Source of the DNA: Azotobacter beijerinckii
GTDB taxonomy: Bacteria; Pseudomonadota; Gammaproteobacteria; Pseudomonadales; Pseudomonadaceae
NCBI RefSeq assembly: GCF_900110885.1
Contig: NZ_FOFJ01000001.1
Coordinates: forward strand, 124,001 to 188,000
Direction of reading: 5' to 3'
Length of the DNA stretch: 64,000 bases
The notes beneath the pieces were generated by a model. It searched no databases, was not told where the DNA came from, and saw nothing but the letters and a program-made list of their open reading frames with translations. Each line of letters opens with the position of its first letter. The stretch's first letter is position 1. This document shows positions 25,708 through 35,340 of this stretch, piece by piece. The translations under genes were made by a program, and so were the position numbers.

Positions 25708-27237
25708 ATGATTCTGCCTTGGCTGATCCTGATCCCCTTCATCGGTGGCCTGCTGTGCTGGCAGGGTGAGCGCTACGGCGCCACCCTGCCACGCTGGATC
25801 GCGCTGCTGACCATGTCCCTGCTGCTGGTTCTCGGCCTCTGGCTGTGGGCCACCGGGGACTTCACCCTGGCCCCCGCCCCGGGAGCCGCCCCCGTCTGGA
25901 CCGCCGAGTTCCGGCTGGGCTGGATCGAGCGCTTCGGCATCGAGCTGCACCTGGCCCTCGACGGCCTGTCGATGCTGATGGTGGTGCTCACCGGCCTGCT
26001 CGGTGTGCTCTCGGTCCTCTGCTCCTGGAAGGAAATCCAGCACCGGGTCGGTTTCTTCCACCTCAACCTGATGTGGATTCTCGGTGGCGTGGTCGGCGTC
26101 TTCCTAGCCGTCGACCTGTTCCTGTTCTTCTTCTTCTGGGAAATGATGCTGGTGCCGATGTATTTCCTCATCGCGCTCTGGGGTCATAGCGGCAGCACGG
26201 GCAGCACCCGTATCACTGCCGCCACCAAGTTCTTCATCTTCACCCAGGCCAGCGGCCTGATCATGCTGGTGGCCATCCTCGGCCTGGTGTTCGTCCACTA
26301 CAGCCAGAGCGGCGTGTTCACCTTCAACTACGCCGACCTGCTGAAGACCCAGCTGACTCCGGGTGCCGAGTTCCTGCTGATGCTCGGCTTCTTCGTCTCC
26401 TTCGCGGTGAAGTTCCCGGTCATCCCGGTCCACTCCTGGTTGCCCGATGCCCATGCCCAGGCGCCGACCGCCGGCTCCGTGGACCTGGCAGGGATCCTGC
26501 TGAAAACCGCCGCCTACGGCCTGCTGCGCTTCGCCCTGCCGCTGTTCCCCAACGCTTCGGCGGAGTTCGCGCCGATCGCCATGAGCCTCGGCGTGTTCGC
26601 CATCATCTACGGCGCCCTGGTGTCCTTCGCACAGACCGACATCAAGCGCCTGGTGGCCTACTCCAGCGTGTCGCATATGGGCTTCATCCTGATCGCCATC
26701 TACTCCGGCAGCCAGATCGCCCTGCAGGGTGCGGTGGTGCAGATGATCGCCCACGGCCTCTCCGCCGCCGCACTGTTCATCCTCTGCGGCCAGCTCTACG
26801 AGCGGCTGCATACCCGTGACATGCGCGAGATGGGCGGTATCTGGGGCCGTATGCCCTGGCTGCCGGCGGTCAGCCTGTTCTTCGCCGCCGCCGCGCTCGG
26901 CCTGCCGGGCACCGGCAACTTCGTCGGCGAGTTCCTGGTTCTGATCGGCACCTTCCCGCACGCTCCTTGGATCACCGTACTGGCCTCCACCGGTCTGGTG
27001 CTCGGTTCGGTCTATTCGCTGATCATGATCCACCGCGCCTACTTCGGCCCGGCCAGGACGGAAGGCGCCCTGCTCGGCCTGAACGGCCGCGAGCTGAGCA
27101 TGGTGCTCGGCCTGGCAGGCCTGCTGATCCTCCTCGGCGTCTACCCGCAGCCGGTTCTCGACACCTCTGCCGCCAGCATGCAAGGCGTGCAGCAGTGGCT
27201 GAGCACCGCCCTCACCCAACTCGTTTCGGCCCGGTAA
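25708..27237 (+). CDS. nuoM: NADH-quinone oxidoreductase subunit M
   Basis: Second antiporter-like proton pump. The key TM5 glutamate is in FFFWEMMLVPMYFLIALWG. KFPVIPVHSWLPDAHAQAPTAGS is the TM7 lysine region. 509 residues with about 14 transmembrane helices. AAGGAATTGAG is upstream of the ATG at 25708, 27 bp after nuoL. Confidence 0.97.
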   Translation: MILPWLILIPFIGGLLCWQGERYGATLPRWIALLTMSLLLVLGLWLWATGDFTLAPAPGAAPVWTAEFRLGWIERFGIELHLALDGLSMLMVVLTGLLGVLSVLCSWKEIQHRVGFFHLNLMWILGGVVGVFLAVDLFLFFFFWEMMLVPMYFLIALWGHSGSTGSTRITAATKFFIFTQASGLIMLVAILGLVFVHYSQSGVFTFNYADLLKTQLTPGAEFLLMLGFFVSFAVKFPVIPVHSWLPDAHAQAPTAGSVDLAGILLKTAAYGLLRFALPLFPNASAEFAPIAMSLGVFAIIYGALVSFAQTDIKRLVAYSSVSHMGFILIAIYSGSQIALQGAVVQMIAHGLSAAALFILCGQLYERLHTRDMREMGGIWGRMPWLPAVSLFFAAAALGLPGTGNFVGEFLVLIGTFPHAPWITVLASTGLVLGSVYSLIMIHRAYFGPARTEGALLGLNGRELSMVLGLAGLLILLGVYPQPVLDTSAASMQGVQQWLSTALTQLVSAR

Positions 27238-27245
27238 GTAGAGCC

Positions 27246-28718
27246 ATGCACATGACGACTCAACATCTCATCGCCCTGCTGCCGCTGCTCATCACCTCTG
27301 CCACCATCGTGGCGGTGATGCTCGGCATCGCTTGGAAGCGAAATCACTCGCAGACCTTCATCCTCTCGGTGTCCGGTCTCAACCTCGCCCAACTGTCGGT
27401 CATTCCGGCGGTCAAGGTCGCGCCGCTGGCGATCACCCCGCTGCTGCAGATGGACGGCTTCGCCGGCTTCTACATGGCGCTGATCCTGGTCGCCACCCTG
27501 GCCTGCGTGACCCTGATCCATGCCTACATGGGCGACAAGAGCGGTGCTCCGGGCTACCCCGGCAACCGCGAGGAAATGTACCTGCTGATCCTGCTTGCCG
27601 CCGCCGGTGCGCTGGTGCTGGTCGGCGCCCAGCACCTCGCCGGGCTGTTCATCGGCCTGGAGCTGCTCTCGGTACCGGTCTACGGCATGGTCGCCTACGC
27701 CTTCTTCAACCGGCGTTCGCTGGAGGCCGGCATCAAGTACATGGTGCTCTCGGCCGCAGGCTCGGCCTTCCTGCTGTTCGGCATGGCCCTGCTCTACGCC
27801 GAATCCGGCAGCCTGAGCTTCGCCAGTCTGGGCAACGCCATGGCGCCGGGCGGCGTGCAGGGTACCCTGGTGCAGGTCGGCATCGGCCTGATGCTGATCG
27901 GCCTGGCCTTCAAGCTGTCGCTGGTGCCCTTCCACCTGTGGACGCCGGACGTCTACGAGGGTGCACCGGCGCCGGTCTCGGCCTTCCTGGCTACCGCCAG
28001 CAAGGTCGCAGTGTTCGCCGTGCTGCTGCGTCTGTACCAGATCTCCCCGGCGACCTCCGGCGGCTGGCTGAACGACCTGCTGAGCCTGATCGCCATCGCT
28101 TCGATCCTGCTCGGCAACCTGCTGGCGCTGCTGCAAAGCAACCTCAAGCGTCTGCTCGGCTACTCCTCCATCGCCCACTTCGGCTACCTGCTGGTGGCGC
28201 TGATCGCCAGCAAGGGCATGGCCATGGAGGCGATCGGCGTCTACCTGGCATCCTACGTGCTGACCAGCCTCGGCGCCTTCGGGGTGATCACCCTGATGTC
28301 GACGCCTTACAGCGGCCGCGACGCCGATGCGCTGTACGAGTACCGCGGCCTGTTCTGGCGCCGTCCGTACCTGACCGCCGTGCTCACCACCATGATGCTG
28401 TCGCTGGCCGGCATCCCGCTGACTGCCGGCTTCATCGGCAAGTTCTACGTGATCGCCGCGGGCGTCGAGTCCGGGCTCTGGTGGCTGCTCGGCACGCTGG
28501 TTGTGGGTAGCGCCATCGGCGTCTACTACTATCTGCGGGTGATGGTCACCCTGTTCCTGATCGAGCCGAAGCTGCAGCGTCGCGATGCTCCGCACCACTG
28601 GAACCTGGGTAGCGGCGGCATCATGCTGCTGCTCATCGCCCTGCTGGCCTTCGGCCTCGGCGTCTACCCGCAACCCCTGCTGGAGCTGGTGCAGCAGAGC
28701 GGCCTACTGGTCGGCTGA
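27246..28718 (+). CDS. nuoN: NADH-quinone oxidoreductase subunit N
   Basis: Third antiporter-like pump and last gene of the operon. Landmarks are GLELLSVPVYGMVAYAF (TM5 Glu), KLSLVPFHLWTPDVYEGAPAP (TM7 Lys) and QSNLKRLLGYSSIAHFGY. I start at ATG 27246 (MHMTTQHLIALLPLL), giving 490 residues and 8 bp spacing from nuoM; the ATG at 27252 is an alternative. A 13-bp hairpin follows. Confidence 0.96.
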   Translation: MHMTTQHLIALLPLLITSATIVAVMLGIAWKRNHSQTFILSVSGLNLAQLSVIPAVKVAPLAITPLLQMDGFAGFYMALILVATLACVTLIHAYMGDKSGAPGYPGNREEMYLLILLAAAGALVLVGAQHLAGLFIGLELLSVPVYGMVAYAFFNRRSLEAGIKYMVLSAAGSAFLLFGMALLYAESGSLSFASLGNAMAPGGVQGTLVQVGIGLMLIGLAFKLSLVPFHLWTPDVYEGAPAPVSAFLATASKVAVFAVLLRLYQISPATSGGWLNDLLSLIAIASILLGNLLALLQSNLKRLLGYSSIAHFGYLLVALIASKGMAMEAIGVYLASYVLTSLGAFGVITLMSTPYSGRDADALYEYRGLFWRRPYLTAVLTTMMLSLAGIPLTAGFIGKFYVIAAGVESGLWWLLGTLVVGSAIGVYYYLRVMVTLFLIEPKLQRRDAPHHWNLGSGGIMLLLIALLAFGLGVYPQPLLELVQQSGLLVG

Positions 28719-28728
28719 AGTCTGATCT

Positions 28729-28759
28729 CCGGTACAGCGAACCCGCTTCGCTGTACCGG
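28729..28759. terminator. Hairpin between convergent nuoN and the sensor kinase gene
   Basis: A perfect 13-bp stem (28729-28741 with 28747-28759) and 5-nt loop, 10 bp after the nuoN stop and 44 bp from the end of the convergent kinase gene. No T-run on either strand; probably a shared end-of-transcript structure. Confidence 0.6.
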
Positions 28760-28803
28760 GACCAGCCAAATCCCCCTCTCCCACCGTCCCAGACTTCCTG
28801 TCG

Positions 28804-30129
28804 TCAGCCTCCCTCCCTTCGCGCCGGCAACTCGATCACCACCCGCAACCCGCCCAGTGGCGAGTCCTGCAACGCCAGACTGCCGTGCCAGGCATCGAGA
28901 ATATCCCGCACGATGGCCAGGCCCAGCCCGTGACCGGCGACCTGCTCGTCCAGGCGGATTCCCCGGTTCAACGCCTCGCCGCGAAATTCGGCGGCCATCC
29001 CCGGACCATCGTCGTCGACCCGAATCAGCCAGCCGTCCACCCCTCCGACGATCTCCAGGAGCACCTTCGTCTGCGCCCACTTGCAGGCGTTGTCCAGCAG
29101 ATTGCCGAGCAGCTCCAGAACATCTTCCCGATCCCAGGGCAGACGCAGCCCGGGCGGGGCTTGCCAGTCGAGCGTCACTCCTCGGTTGTGGACCATCGCC
29201 AAGGTGGCGAACAGCCCTGGCAACTCCGCCGCGCAATCGAAATGGCTGGCCGGCAGCGCCTCGCCAGCCAACCGCGCGCGGCCCAGCTCGCGAGCTAGGC
29301 GCTGTTCGATCTGTGCCAGTTGCTTCTGCAGCGACGCCTGCAGCTCCGGACGGGCCGCCAGCTCGGCCCGCGCGGCCAGGCTCGTCAGCACGGCCAGGGG
29401 TGTCTTCAGGGCATGGCCGAGATTACCGACTGCATGTCGCGAGCGCTGTAGGGTGCTCTCGGTCTGTCGCAGCAAATGGTTGATCTGCGCCACCAACGGC
29501 TCCAGCTCGACGGGCACCCCGGAGTCCAGCTCATGACGCAAGCCCTGCTGCAGCTGCTCGACCTGCCGGCGAACCTCCTCGAGCGGTTTCAACGCGCGGC
29601 GCACCGTGAGCCGCTGCAGCATCACCACCAGAACCAGGACGCCCAGCCCGAGCAGGCAGCCGAAAAGTTGCACGCGCCGATAGGCATGCAGGATCGGCGT
29701 GTAGTCTGAGGCTACGTTGATCGAAATATCCTGCCCGAAGCGCCGATAGTCGCCGCGATAGAGCAGCAGCAATTGCCCATTCGGACCATCGGCGAGCCCG
29801 TCCTGCAGGCCGACAGTGGGTGAAGGCGTCAAGGCATGATCCCAGAGCGAGCGGGAGCGCCAGCTCTGGTCCGCGAAATCGATACGGAAATAATGTCCGG
29901 AATAGGGACGCTGATAGACGCCCAGCAGGCGGGGCTCATCCAGCTGGATACCGTTCTGCCCACGGACCAGGCTCGCCAGCAGGACCTCCGCTTGCTCGCG
30001 CAGATCGTCCTGCAAGTAGCGACGCAGCCCCACATCGAACATCCAAAGCGTCGTTTCGGCCAGCAAAAGCCCGGCCCCCAGCAAAACACCGATCAGACCG
30101 AACCCCAGCCGACGCTGAATCGACCTCAA
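28804..30129 (-). CDS. Sensor histidine kinase (BqsS/PmrB-like)
   Basis: Inner-membrane two-component kinase of 441 residues. Transmembrane helices lie at about 9-30 and 154-171, bounding a 120-residue periplasmic sensor. The phosphoacceptor is H239 in [13 protein letters not shown]. The N box (NLLDNACKW), G boxes ([15 protein letters not shown]) complete the ATPase. The sensor has R44-E45-x-x-E48 next to the first helix; an RExxE motif is used for ferrous iron by BqsS and a related ExxE by PmrB. The TTG start overlaps the regulator stop (TTGA). In P. aeruginosa the bqsRS genes also lie shortly after nuoN, which supports but does not prove orthology. Confidence 0.88.
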   Translation of the reverse strand: MRSIQRRLGFGLIGVLLGAGLLLAETTLWMFDVGLRRYLQDDLREQAEVLLASLVRGQNGIQLDEPRLLGVYQRPYSGHYFRIDFADQSWRSRSLWDHALTPSPTVGLQDGLADGPNGQLLLLYRGDYRRFGQDISINVASDYTPILHAYRRVQLFGCLLGLGVLVLVVMLQRLTVRRALKPLEEVRRQVEQLQQGLRHELDSGVPVELEPLVAQINHLLRQTESTLQRSRHAVGNLGHALKTPLAVLTSLAARAELAARPELQASLQKQLAQIEQRLARELGRARLAGEALPASHFDCAAELPGLFATLAMVHNRGVTLDWQAPPGLRLPWDREDVLELLGNLLDNACKWAQTKVLLEIVGGVDGWLIRVDDDGPGMAAEFRGEALNRGIRLDEQVAGHGLGLAIVRDILDAWHGSLALQDSPLGGLRVVIELPARREGG

Positions 30130-30791
30130 CGCACACCACTGAAGCGATAACCCTGGCCACGACGGGTCTCGATCGCTGTCCTGCCGAGCTTGCCGCGCAG
30201 ACGGTTGATATGGACCTCGATGACGTTGGAGTCGCGTTCGGTTTCCCCGTCGTAAAGATGCTCGGCGAGTTGTCCCTTGGAGAGCAACTGCCCCGGATGC
30301 AACATCAGGTAGCGCAGCAGGCGGAACTCGGCGGCAGTGAGCTCGATATCCTCCGCGCCGCAGCGAACCACCTGCCGCGCCTCGTCCAACTGCAGCCCAC
30401 CCACCTCCAACTGCGGCCGACTAGCCAATCCGTGGGCCCGACGCAGCAGTGCCTGGATGCGCAATTGCAGCTCCACAGGATGAAAAGGCTTGCACAGATA
30501 GTCGTCGGCACCCGCCTTCAGCCCCTCGATGCGCTCCGCCCAGGAGGCGCGGGCGGTCAGCACCAGCACCGGCGTGCTCAGTCCCTGGGCCCGCCACTCG
30601 CGCAGCACCTCCAATCCCGGTTTGCCAGGCAACCCCAGATCGAGAATCATCAGGTCGTAGGGCTCGCAGCACCCCTGGCGGGCGGCATCGCGCCCATCGG
30701 CCAGCCAGTCCACGGCATAGCCCTGCCGCTGCAGGCCAGCCATCAGTTCGTCGGCCAGGCCGACCGAGTCCTCCACCAACAACAAACGCAT
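30126..30791 (-). CDS. OmpR-family response regulator
   Basis: 221-residue regulator partnered with the overlapping kinase. The receiver has the acidic pocket E7-D8, phosphoacceptor D51 ([10 protein letters not shown]), T79 (VLTA) and K102 (LCKPF). The C-terminal winged helix ends in [14 protein letters not shown] and RGQGYRF. It starts 1 base inside the PepSY gene stop (TGATG-type junction). It likely activates its own operon through the direct repeat at 31249-31264. Confidence 0.92.
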   Translation of the reverse strand: MRLLLVEDSVGLADELMAGLQRQGYAVDWLADGRDAARQGCCEPYDLMILDLGLPGKPGLEVLREWRAQGLSTPVLVLTARASWAERIEGLKAGADDYLCKPFHPVELQLRIQALLRRAHGLASRPQLEVGGLQLDEARQVVRCGAEDIELTAAEFRLLRYLMLHPGQLLSKGQLAEHLYDGETERDSNVIEVHINRLRGKLGRTAIETRRGQGYRFSGVR

Positions 30792-31114
30792 CAGTCGTCC
30801 TCCTCGTCCTCCAGGAGGCGGCCGTCGCGGGCATCCAGTTCCAGCTCTCGCACGACCCCGCTCGCAGTGAGCAGCTCCACCTCGTAGACATAGATCCCGT
30901 GCTCCTCCTCCAGCTCGACCTCCAGCAGACGGGCTCCCGGATACCGGCCCAGGGCGTTCTGTACCAACTGCTCGAGGGGCTGGATGACCCCCTCCTGACG
31001 AAGACGCAAGGCTTGGTCCTGATCCAGATCCCGCGCGCTCGCGCTCGGCGGGCCGAAGGCGAAAAGCAGGACGATTCCCCAGGTCCAGAGTCTGACAGGC
31101 GGCAACATCATCAT
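30791..31114 (-). CDS. Exported PepSY-domain protein
   Basis: 107-residue protein with an N-terminal signal peptide (about residues 1-27, ending PPSASA) and one PepSY domain ([28 protein letters not shown] ... [20 protein letters not shown], quoted in parts). It ends in an acidic tail, LEDEEDD, which could bind cations. Such small PepSY proteins often precede kinase/regulator pairs that sense metals or envelope stress. It is the first gene of the three-gene operon. Confidence 0.8.
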   Translation of the reverse strand: MMMLPPVRLWTWGIVLLFAFGPPSASARDLDQDQALRLRQEGVIQPLEQLVQNALGRYPGARLLEVELEEEHGIYVYEVELLTASGVVRELELDARDGRLLEDEEDD

Positions 31115-31248
31115 CGGCCGATGGAGGGTCCCGCGAGCGGGACGGCGAAAGAGCGCATGGGAATTTCTCTCGAAAGTATTTGGAAAGGCTGCCTGGAAGC
31201 GCTGATATGCCCAGAAGAAAGCCCTCTCGGCTAGCCTGAGCCCAGCGG

Positions 31249-31264
31249 CTTAATTCAAGCTGAA
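31249..31264 (-). promoter_or_regulatory. TTAAG-type direct repeat upstream of the PepSY-regulator-kinase operon
   Basis: On the - strand: TTCAG, six bases, TTAAG. This is one mismatch from TTAAG-N6-TTAAG, the box reported for BqsR and similar to the PmrA box, with the 11-bp period of OmpR-family dimers. It lies 135 bp upstream of the PepSY start, consistent with autoregulation over a rather long leader. Confidence 0.5.
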
Positions 31265-31399
31265 CGGCAATCCCCGCTCACCCGACCTCTTGTGCTGGAA
31301 CCATAAGCCGGCCCAGGGGTTAAAATCCACCCTGCACGCCTGCAGGACGCGCCCCTCCAACACGGGAAGCGTCCAACCACCCCATTCAAGGCACTACCA

Positions 31400-31756
31400 G
31401 TGGAATTATTCAAAGAATTCGTATTCGAAGCGGCTCACCGTCTTCCCCACGTCCCCGCCGGCCACAAGTGCGGCCGGCTGCATGGCCATTCGTTCCGCGC
31501 AGCCATCTATATCGAGGGCGAGGTCGACCCCTACACCGGCTGGATTCGCGACTTCTCCGAGATCAAGGAGATCTTCAAGCCGATCTACGAGCGCCTGGAT
31601 CACAACTACCTGAACGAGATCGAAGGCCTGGAGAACCCCACCAGCGAGATTCTCGCCAAGTGGATCTGGCGGCAGCTCAAGCCCCTGCTGCCCGAACTCT
31701 CCCGGGTGCGCATCCACGAAACCTGCACCAGCGGCTGCGAATACCGCGGGGACTGA
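31400..31756 (+). CDS. queD: 6-carboxy-5,6,7,8-tetrahydropterin synthase QueD
   Basis: Converts 7,8-dihydroneopterin triphosphate to 6-carboxytetrahydropterin, the first committed step of queuosine (preQ0) synthesis. 118 residues. Zinc-binding histidines are in EAAHRLP and LHGHSF, the catalytic cysteine in [11 protein letters not shown], and the second catalytic region is DHNYLNE with ENPTSEILA. Start is GTG at 31400 ([15 protein letters not shown]). It converges on the transglycosylase gene with only 4 bp between. Confidence 0.95.
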   Translation: MELFKEFVFEAAHRLPHVPAGHKCGRLHGHSFRAAIYIEGEVDPYTGWIRDFSEIKEIFKPIYERLDHNYLNEIEGLENPTSEILAKWIWRQLKPLLPELSRVRIHETCTSGCEYRGD

Positions 31757-31760
31757 CTGA

Positions 31761-32363
31761 TCAGCCGCCGCTCTGCAGGCGCCGGTAGTACTCAAGCACC
31801 TTGGGCACGTAGCGCTGGGTCTCGGCGGAGGGTGGGATGGCGCTGCCGCTGCCGATGACCGCTCCGGGCCCTGCGTTGTAGGCCGCCACGGCCAGGCTGA
31901 GGTCCTGGTCGAACATCTCCAGCAAACGCTTCAGGTAGCGGGCGCCGCCACGGATGTTAGCGGCTGGGTCCCAGACGTCCGCCACTCCCAGTTCGCGGGC
32001 GGTATCCGGCATCAACTGCATCAGCCCCGCCGCCCCCTTCGGCGAGACGGCATGCGGGTCGTAGTTGGACTCGGCGCGGATAACCGCATGCAGCAGCGCC
32101 TCGGGCAGGCCATGCTCGGCCGCCGCAGCGGCCACCAGCGCGGCATAGGGCCGTGCTGCCCCGGCCACCGGCCTGGGCTTCGACGCAGGCACCGCCGGCC
32201 GAGGTTCGCGCCGCAGAAGCACGCTCTTGCGCTCCTTGCGGTAGACATTGGTGAAGGTGACGCTGCCGTCCGCCGCCACCTCCCGGTAGATATCGCCATA
32301 CGCCGGTGCCGCCGACGCCAGCGCGGCAGCCATGCCGAGCAGAACTGCCACCACTCGCCCCAT
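31761..32363 (-). CDS. Lytic transglycosylase (SLT domain)
   Basis: 200-residue exported peptidoglycan lytic transglycosylase. The signal peptide (MGRVVAVLLGMAAALASAAPAYG) is followed by a DUF4124-like stretch (DIYREVAADGSVTFTNV) and then the goose-lysozyme-like SLT domain: catalytic glutamate in LLHAVIRAESNYDPHAVS, then KGAAGLMQLMPDTA and LAVAAYNAGPGAV. Start is ATG at 32363, 8 bases after GGAGGA; the long upstream extension of the frame is rejected. Its neighbour across a 406-bp gap is a gspG-gspF pair; transglycosylases often accompany secretion machinery, but a link here is only suggestive. Confidence 0.9.
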   Translation of the reverse strand: MGRVVAVLLGMAAALASAAPAYGDIYREVAADGSVTFTNVYRKERKSVLLRREPRPAVPASKPRPVAGAARPYAALVAAAAAEHGLPEALLHAVIRAESNYDPHAVSPKGAAGLMQLMPDTARELGVADVWDPAANIRGGARYLKRLLEMFDQDLSLAVAAYNAGPGAVIGSGSAIPPSAETQRYVPKVLEYYRRLQSGG

Positions 32364-32769
32364 GGACTCCTCCCCCGATGAGCTGCCGCGTATCCTCGCG
32401 GCACCTGCCCTTCCACCAGACCAGCAAGGCAAGAATCGTGCTGCGCCGAAAAAACTGCCTTGTGCCTCAGGCATCGGGCCTTCCAGGTTTTCGAACAGAG
32501 CGTCGGGCAGCCGCCCGAACCGGGGAATGGTGGGTGAAAACCCCCAATTCCCCAACGCGAGACCGCCAAGTCCTGCAGAAAACGGCACCGGGCTGATGGC
32601 CTGAAGCTTGCTCACCTTCCCGCACGCTCCGGCGTTTTCCATGGCCATGTCCATGTCCGGATTGCCTGTCGGCGACACCGCAGACAGCAATCCTTCCGTG
32701 GAAACCGCCCCGGTCCCGAGGGCCGACGCGACATGGCCCTTTCCGTCACCGGAACCCGAGGTCAGCCAG
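32364..32769. promoter_or_regulatory. Divergent intergenic region between transglycosylase and gspG
   Basis: 406 bp with no convincing gene; the frame running into gspG from 32608 has no family signal before ATG 32770. A hairpin GGGGAAT/ATTCCCC (32522-32528 with 32547-32553) with an inner GGGT/ACCC pairing lies in the middle. Both genes have good ribosome binding sites at the edges. Confidence 0.4.
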
Positions 32770-33207
32770 ATGAAACGGATGCACCCTCCCGCCCCGGCCC
32801 ACCGCAGTTCGGGCTTCACCCTGCTGGAACTGCTGGTCGTGCTGGTCGTGCTCGGCCTGCTAGCCGGCATCGTCGGCCCCAAATATTTCAACCAACTCGG
32901 CCGCTCGGAAACCAAGGTCGCCCGCGCGCAGATCGAGGGGCTGAGCAAGGCGCTGGACATCTACCGGGTGGAAACCGGCCGCTACCCCAGCACCGAGCAG
33001 GGACTCAGCGCCTTGGTCGCGGCGCCTAGCGACGAACCGCGCTGGTCCGGCCCCTACCTGCAGAAGGCCGTGCCTGCAGACCCCTGGGGCCGCGCCTATC
33101 TGTACCGCTCGCCGGGCGAGAACGGCGACTACGATCTGCTGACCCTGGGCAAGGACGGTCAGCCCGGCGGCGAAGGCGAAAACGCAGAAATCACCAGCTG
33201 GCAGTGA
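32770..33207 (+). CDS. gspG: Type II secretion major pseudopilin GspG
   Basis: 145-residue pseudopilin precursor. The prepilin peptidase site is SSG|FTLLELLVVLVVLGLLAG, with the glutamate at mature position 5. The C-terminal domain follows the GspG pattern: LDIYRVETGRYPSTEQGL, LVAAPSDEPRWSGPYLQ and DPWGRAYLYRSPGENGDYDL, the calcium-loop region. Start ATG 32770 lies behind GAGGT. It is followed after 12 bp by gspF. No other secretion genes are in view. Confidence 0.93.
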   Translation: MKRMHPPAPAHRSSGFTLLELLVVLVVLGLLAGIVGPKYFNQLGRSETKVARAQIEGLSKALDIYRVETGRYPSTEQGLSALVAAPSDEPRWSGPYLQKAVPADPWGRAYLYRSPGENGDYDLLTLGKDGQPGGEGENAEITSWQ

Positions 33208-33219
33208 CGGGAACCGGAC

Positions 33220-34410
33220 ATGCGCTTTCAGATCAAGGGCATGCGCAAGGAGGCGGAAGTGGTATCGCTGGTTCTCGACGCCCCGAGCCCGACCGACGCC
33301 CGGCGCCTGGCCGAGCACCAGGGCCTGAAAGTACTCAGCCTGCGCGCCGAAAGGCGCTGGTCGCCGGCCCGCTGGCGGCGGCGCGAGGCCTTTGCGCTGG
33401 TGCTGTTCAGCCAGGAGCTGACTACCCTGCTGAATGCTGGCCTGGCGCTGATCGACGCCCTGGAAAGCCTCGCCGAGAAGGAGTCGGACGCCCAGGCGCG
33501 CAAGATCCTCGGCGATCTGGTCCGCCTGCTCTACGAGGGCAAGTCCTTCTCCCAGGCGCTGGGCGAGTTCCCGGCAGTCTTTCCTCCACTCTACGTGGCG
33601 CTGGTGCAATCCAGCGAGAAGACCGGCGCGGTCGGCGACGCCCTGGGCCGCTACGTCGCCTACCGCTCCCGCATGGACGAGGTGCGGCAGAAGATCGTCA
33701 GCGCCTCGGTCTATCCGCTGTTGCTGTTGCTGGTCGGCAACGGGGTGCTGCTGTTTCTGATCGGCTACGTGGTGCCGCGCTTCAGCCTGGTTTTCGAGGG
33801 GCTCGGTTCCAACCTGCCGTGGCTGTCGCAGGTGCTGCTGAAGGTCGGGCAATTCATCCATACCCACCAGACCGCCCTCCTCGGCAGCCTGGTACCAGTC
33901 CTGATCGCCCTCGTCGTCCTGCTGCGCCAGGAACGGGTCCAGCGCGCCCTCGGCCGGCTGGTCGAGAGGGTCCCGACCATCCGCGAGCGCCTGTTCATCT
34001 ACGAGATGGCGCGCTTCTACCGTTCCTTGGGCATCCTGCTACAGGGCGGTATCCCCATCCTCACCGCGCTGGGCATGGTCCGCGGCCTGCTCGGGCCCGC
34101 CTCGCGCGCTCGCCTGGAGCGAGCCAGCGAACGCATCCGCGAAGGCCACGCCCTGTCCCGCTCGCTGGAGGAAAACCGCCTGGCGACACCGGTATCCCTG
34201 CGCATGCTCCGCGCTGGCGAACAAGCCGGCAACCTCGGCGTCATGATGGAACGCACCGCCGACTTCTACGACGAGGAAACCGGCCGCTGGATCGACTGGT
34301 TCGTACGCCTGTTCGAGCCGCTGCTGATGACCTTCATCGGTCTGATCATCGGCGTGATCGTGATCCTGATGTACATGCCGATCTTCGAGTTGGCCTCAAG
34401 TATTCAGTAG
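33220..34410 (+). CDS. gspF: Type II secretion inner-membrane platform protein GspF
   Basis: 396-residue platform protein with two GspF domains (about residues 60-180 and 262-385) and three transmembrane helices (about 163-190, 213-235, 365-390). Typical signatures are LVLFSQELTTLLNAGLALIDAL, SEKTGAVGDAL and EMARFYRSLGILLQGGIPIL. Forms the inner-membrane base that cooperates with the GspE ATPase. gspE, gspD and the rest are absent nearby, so this gspG-gspF pair must use partners encoded elsewhere or serve a separate mini-system. Confidence 0.92.
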   Translation: MRFQIKGMRKEAEVVSLVLDAPSPTDARRLAEHQGLKVLSLRAERRWSPARWRRREAFALVLFSQELTTLLNAGLALIDALESLAEKESDAQARKILGDLVRLLYEGKSFSQALGEFPAVFPPLYVALVQSSEKTGAVGDALGRYVAYRSRMDEVRQKIVSASVYPLLLLLVGNGVLLFLIGYVVPRFSLVFEGLGSNLPWLSQVLLKVGQFIHTHQTALLGSLVPVLIALVVLLRQERVQRALGRLVERVPTIRERLFIYEMARFYRSLGILLQGGIPILTALGMVRGLLGPASRARLERASERIREGHALSRSLEENRLATPVSLRMLRAGEQAGNLGVMMERTADFYDEETGRWIDWFVRLFEPLLMTFIGLIIGVIVILMYMPIFELASSIQ

Positions 34411-34502
34411 AGAGGATGGGCGGTTGTTCCGTCCAGAGAGAAAGCCCCCTTGGAACCCAACTCCCGGCGCTCCCTCCGAAACGCCGGAGCCCGTGCAGCC
34501 GG

Positions 34503-35081
34503 CTATGCGCGACGCAGATGCAGCTGACGCCCCTGGCCGCCCGAGATCGATGGCCTGCCTTGGAGCCAGGGAGCCAGCAGCCGGGTGATGAGCGGAATGA
34601 AGAAGAAGACCATCAACGGCGTCAGCATCAGCGTGCTGGCCAATATCCGCGGGACGAGTGGCAGCGTTTCCAAGACCTCGCCGAACAGCCACTGGAACGT
34701 CAGGGAGACGGGGAAGAAAGCCAGCCAGATGGCCGTGGCCTGCTTCCAACGCGGCGGGCCGTTACCCACGGCATCGTGGAACCAGTTGCCCAGCCCGCTG
34801 GCACGGTGCTCGTGGGGGGCATCGAAGAGACCGCGGCCACGGGCCAGCCAGGTATGCCGCGAGGCGGAGTGCTCCCAGACGGCCAAGGTGCTCTCGTCGC
34901 TGAAACGGAAGATGATCTGATACTCGTCATCGCCGGGCGGCGGCGCCAGCACGCCCGAGCCCAGAAAACCATCGAAGTCGGCGGCCAGGCGGCGGCCTTC
35001 ATCGAGCCAGTCGCTGAAAGCCCGGTAGCGTCCGCAAGTCACGCGGCGCGCCACCATGAGGGTGACGGGGTCGGTAGACAT
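34503..35081 (-). CDS. Antibiotic-biosynthesis-monooxygenase-like membrane protein
   Basis: 192-residue protein. Residues about 1-95 form a ferredoxin-like ABM domain (VTLMVARRVTCGRYRAFSDW, then EYQIIFRFSDESTLAVWE). Two transmembrane helices follow (about 115-135 and 145-170), then a basic tail. This ABM-plus-membrane layout recurs in proteobacteria; its function is unknown. AAGGAG lies 8 bases before the ATG at 35081. Confidence 0.82.
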   Translation of the reverse strand: MSTDPVTLMVARRVTCGRYRAFSDWLDEGRRLAADFDGFLGSGVLAPPPGDDEYQIIFRFSDESTLAVWEHSASRHTWLARGRGLFDAPHEHRASGLGNWFHDAVGNGPPRWKQATAIWLAFFPVSLTFQWLFGEVLETLPLVPRILASTLMLTPLMVFFFIPLITRLLAPWLQGRPSISGGQGRQLHLRRA

Positions 35082-35340
35082 CGTGTATCTCCTTTTATAG
35101 GTATCCGGCTACCCGGGTAGGGTCTGCCGAAGGAACGGGGGGTCTGGATAAAACCCCTCCGAAAGGCAGGTCAAAACTACCCCATCCCGCGACCCAAGAC
35201 CAACCCCCGAACGTAACGGACGAGCGCTCATCGCCCGGGCTGCCGAGCAGCTGGACGAAGCCCCCCGACCAGGCGCCCTGGCCAGCCTCGCAGACGCTGG
35301 CAATACTTCGCAGCACACAGGTCATGCGGCGGAGGCCGGC

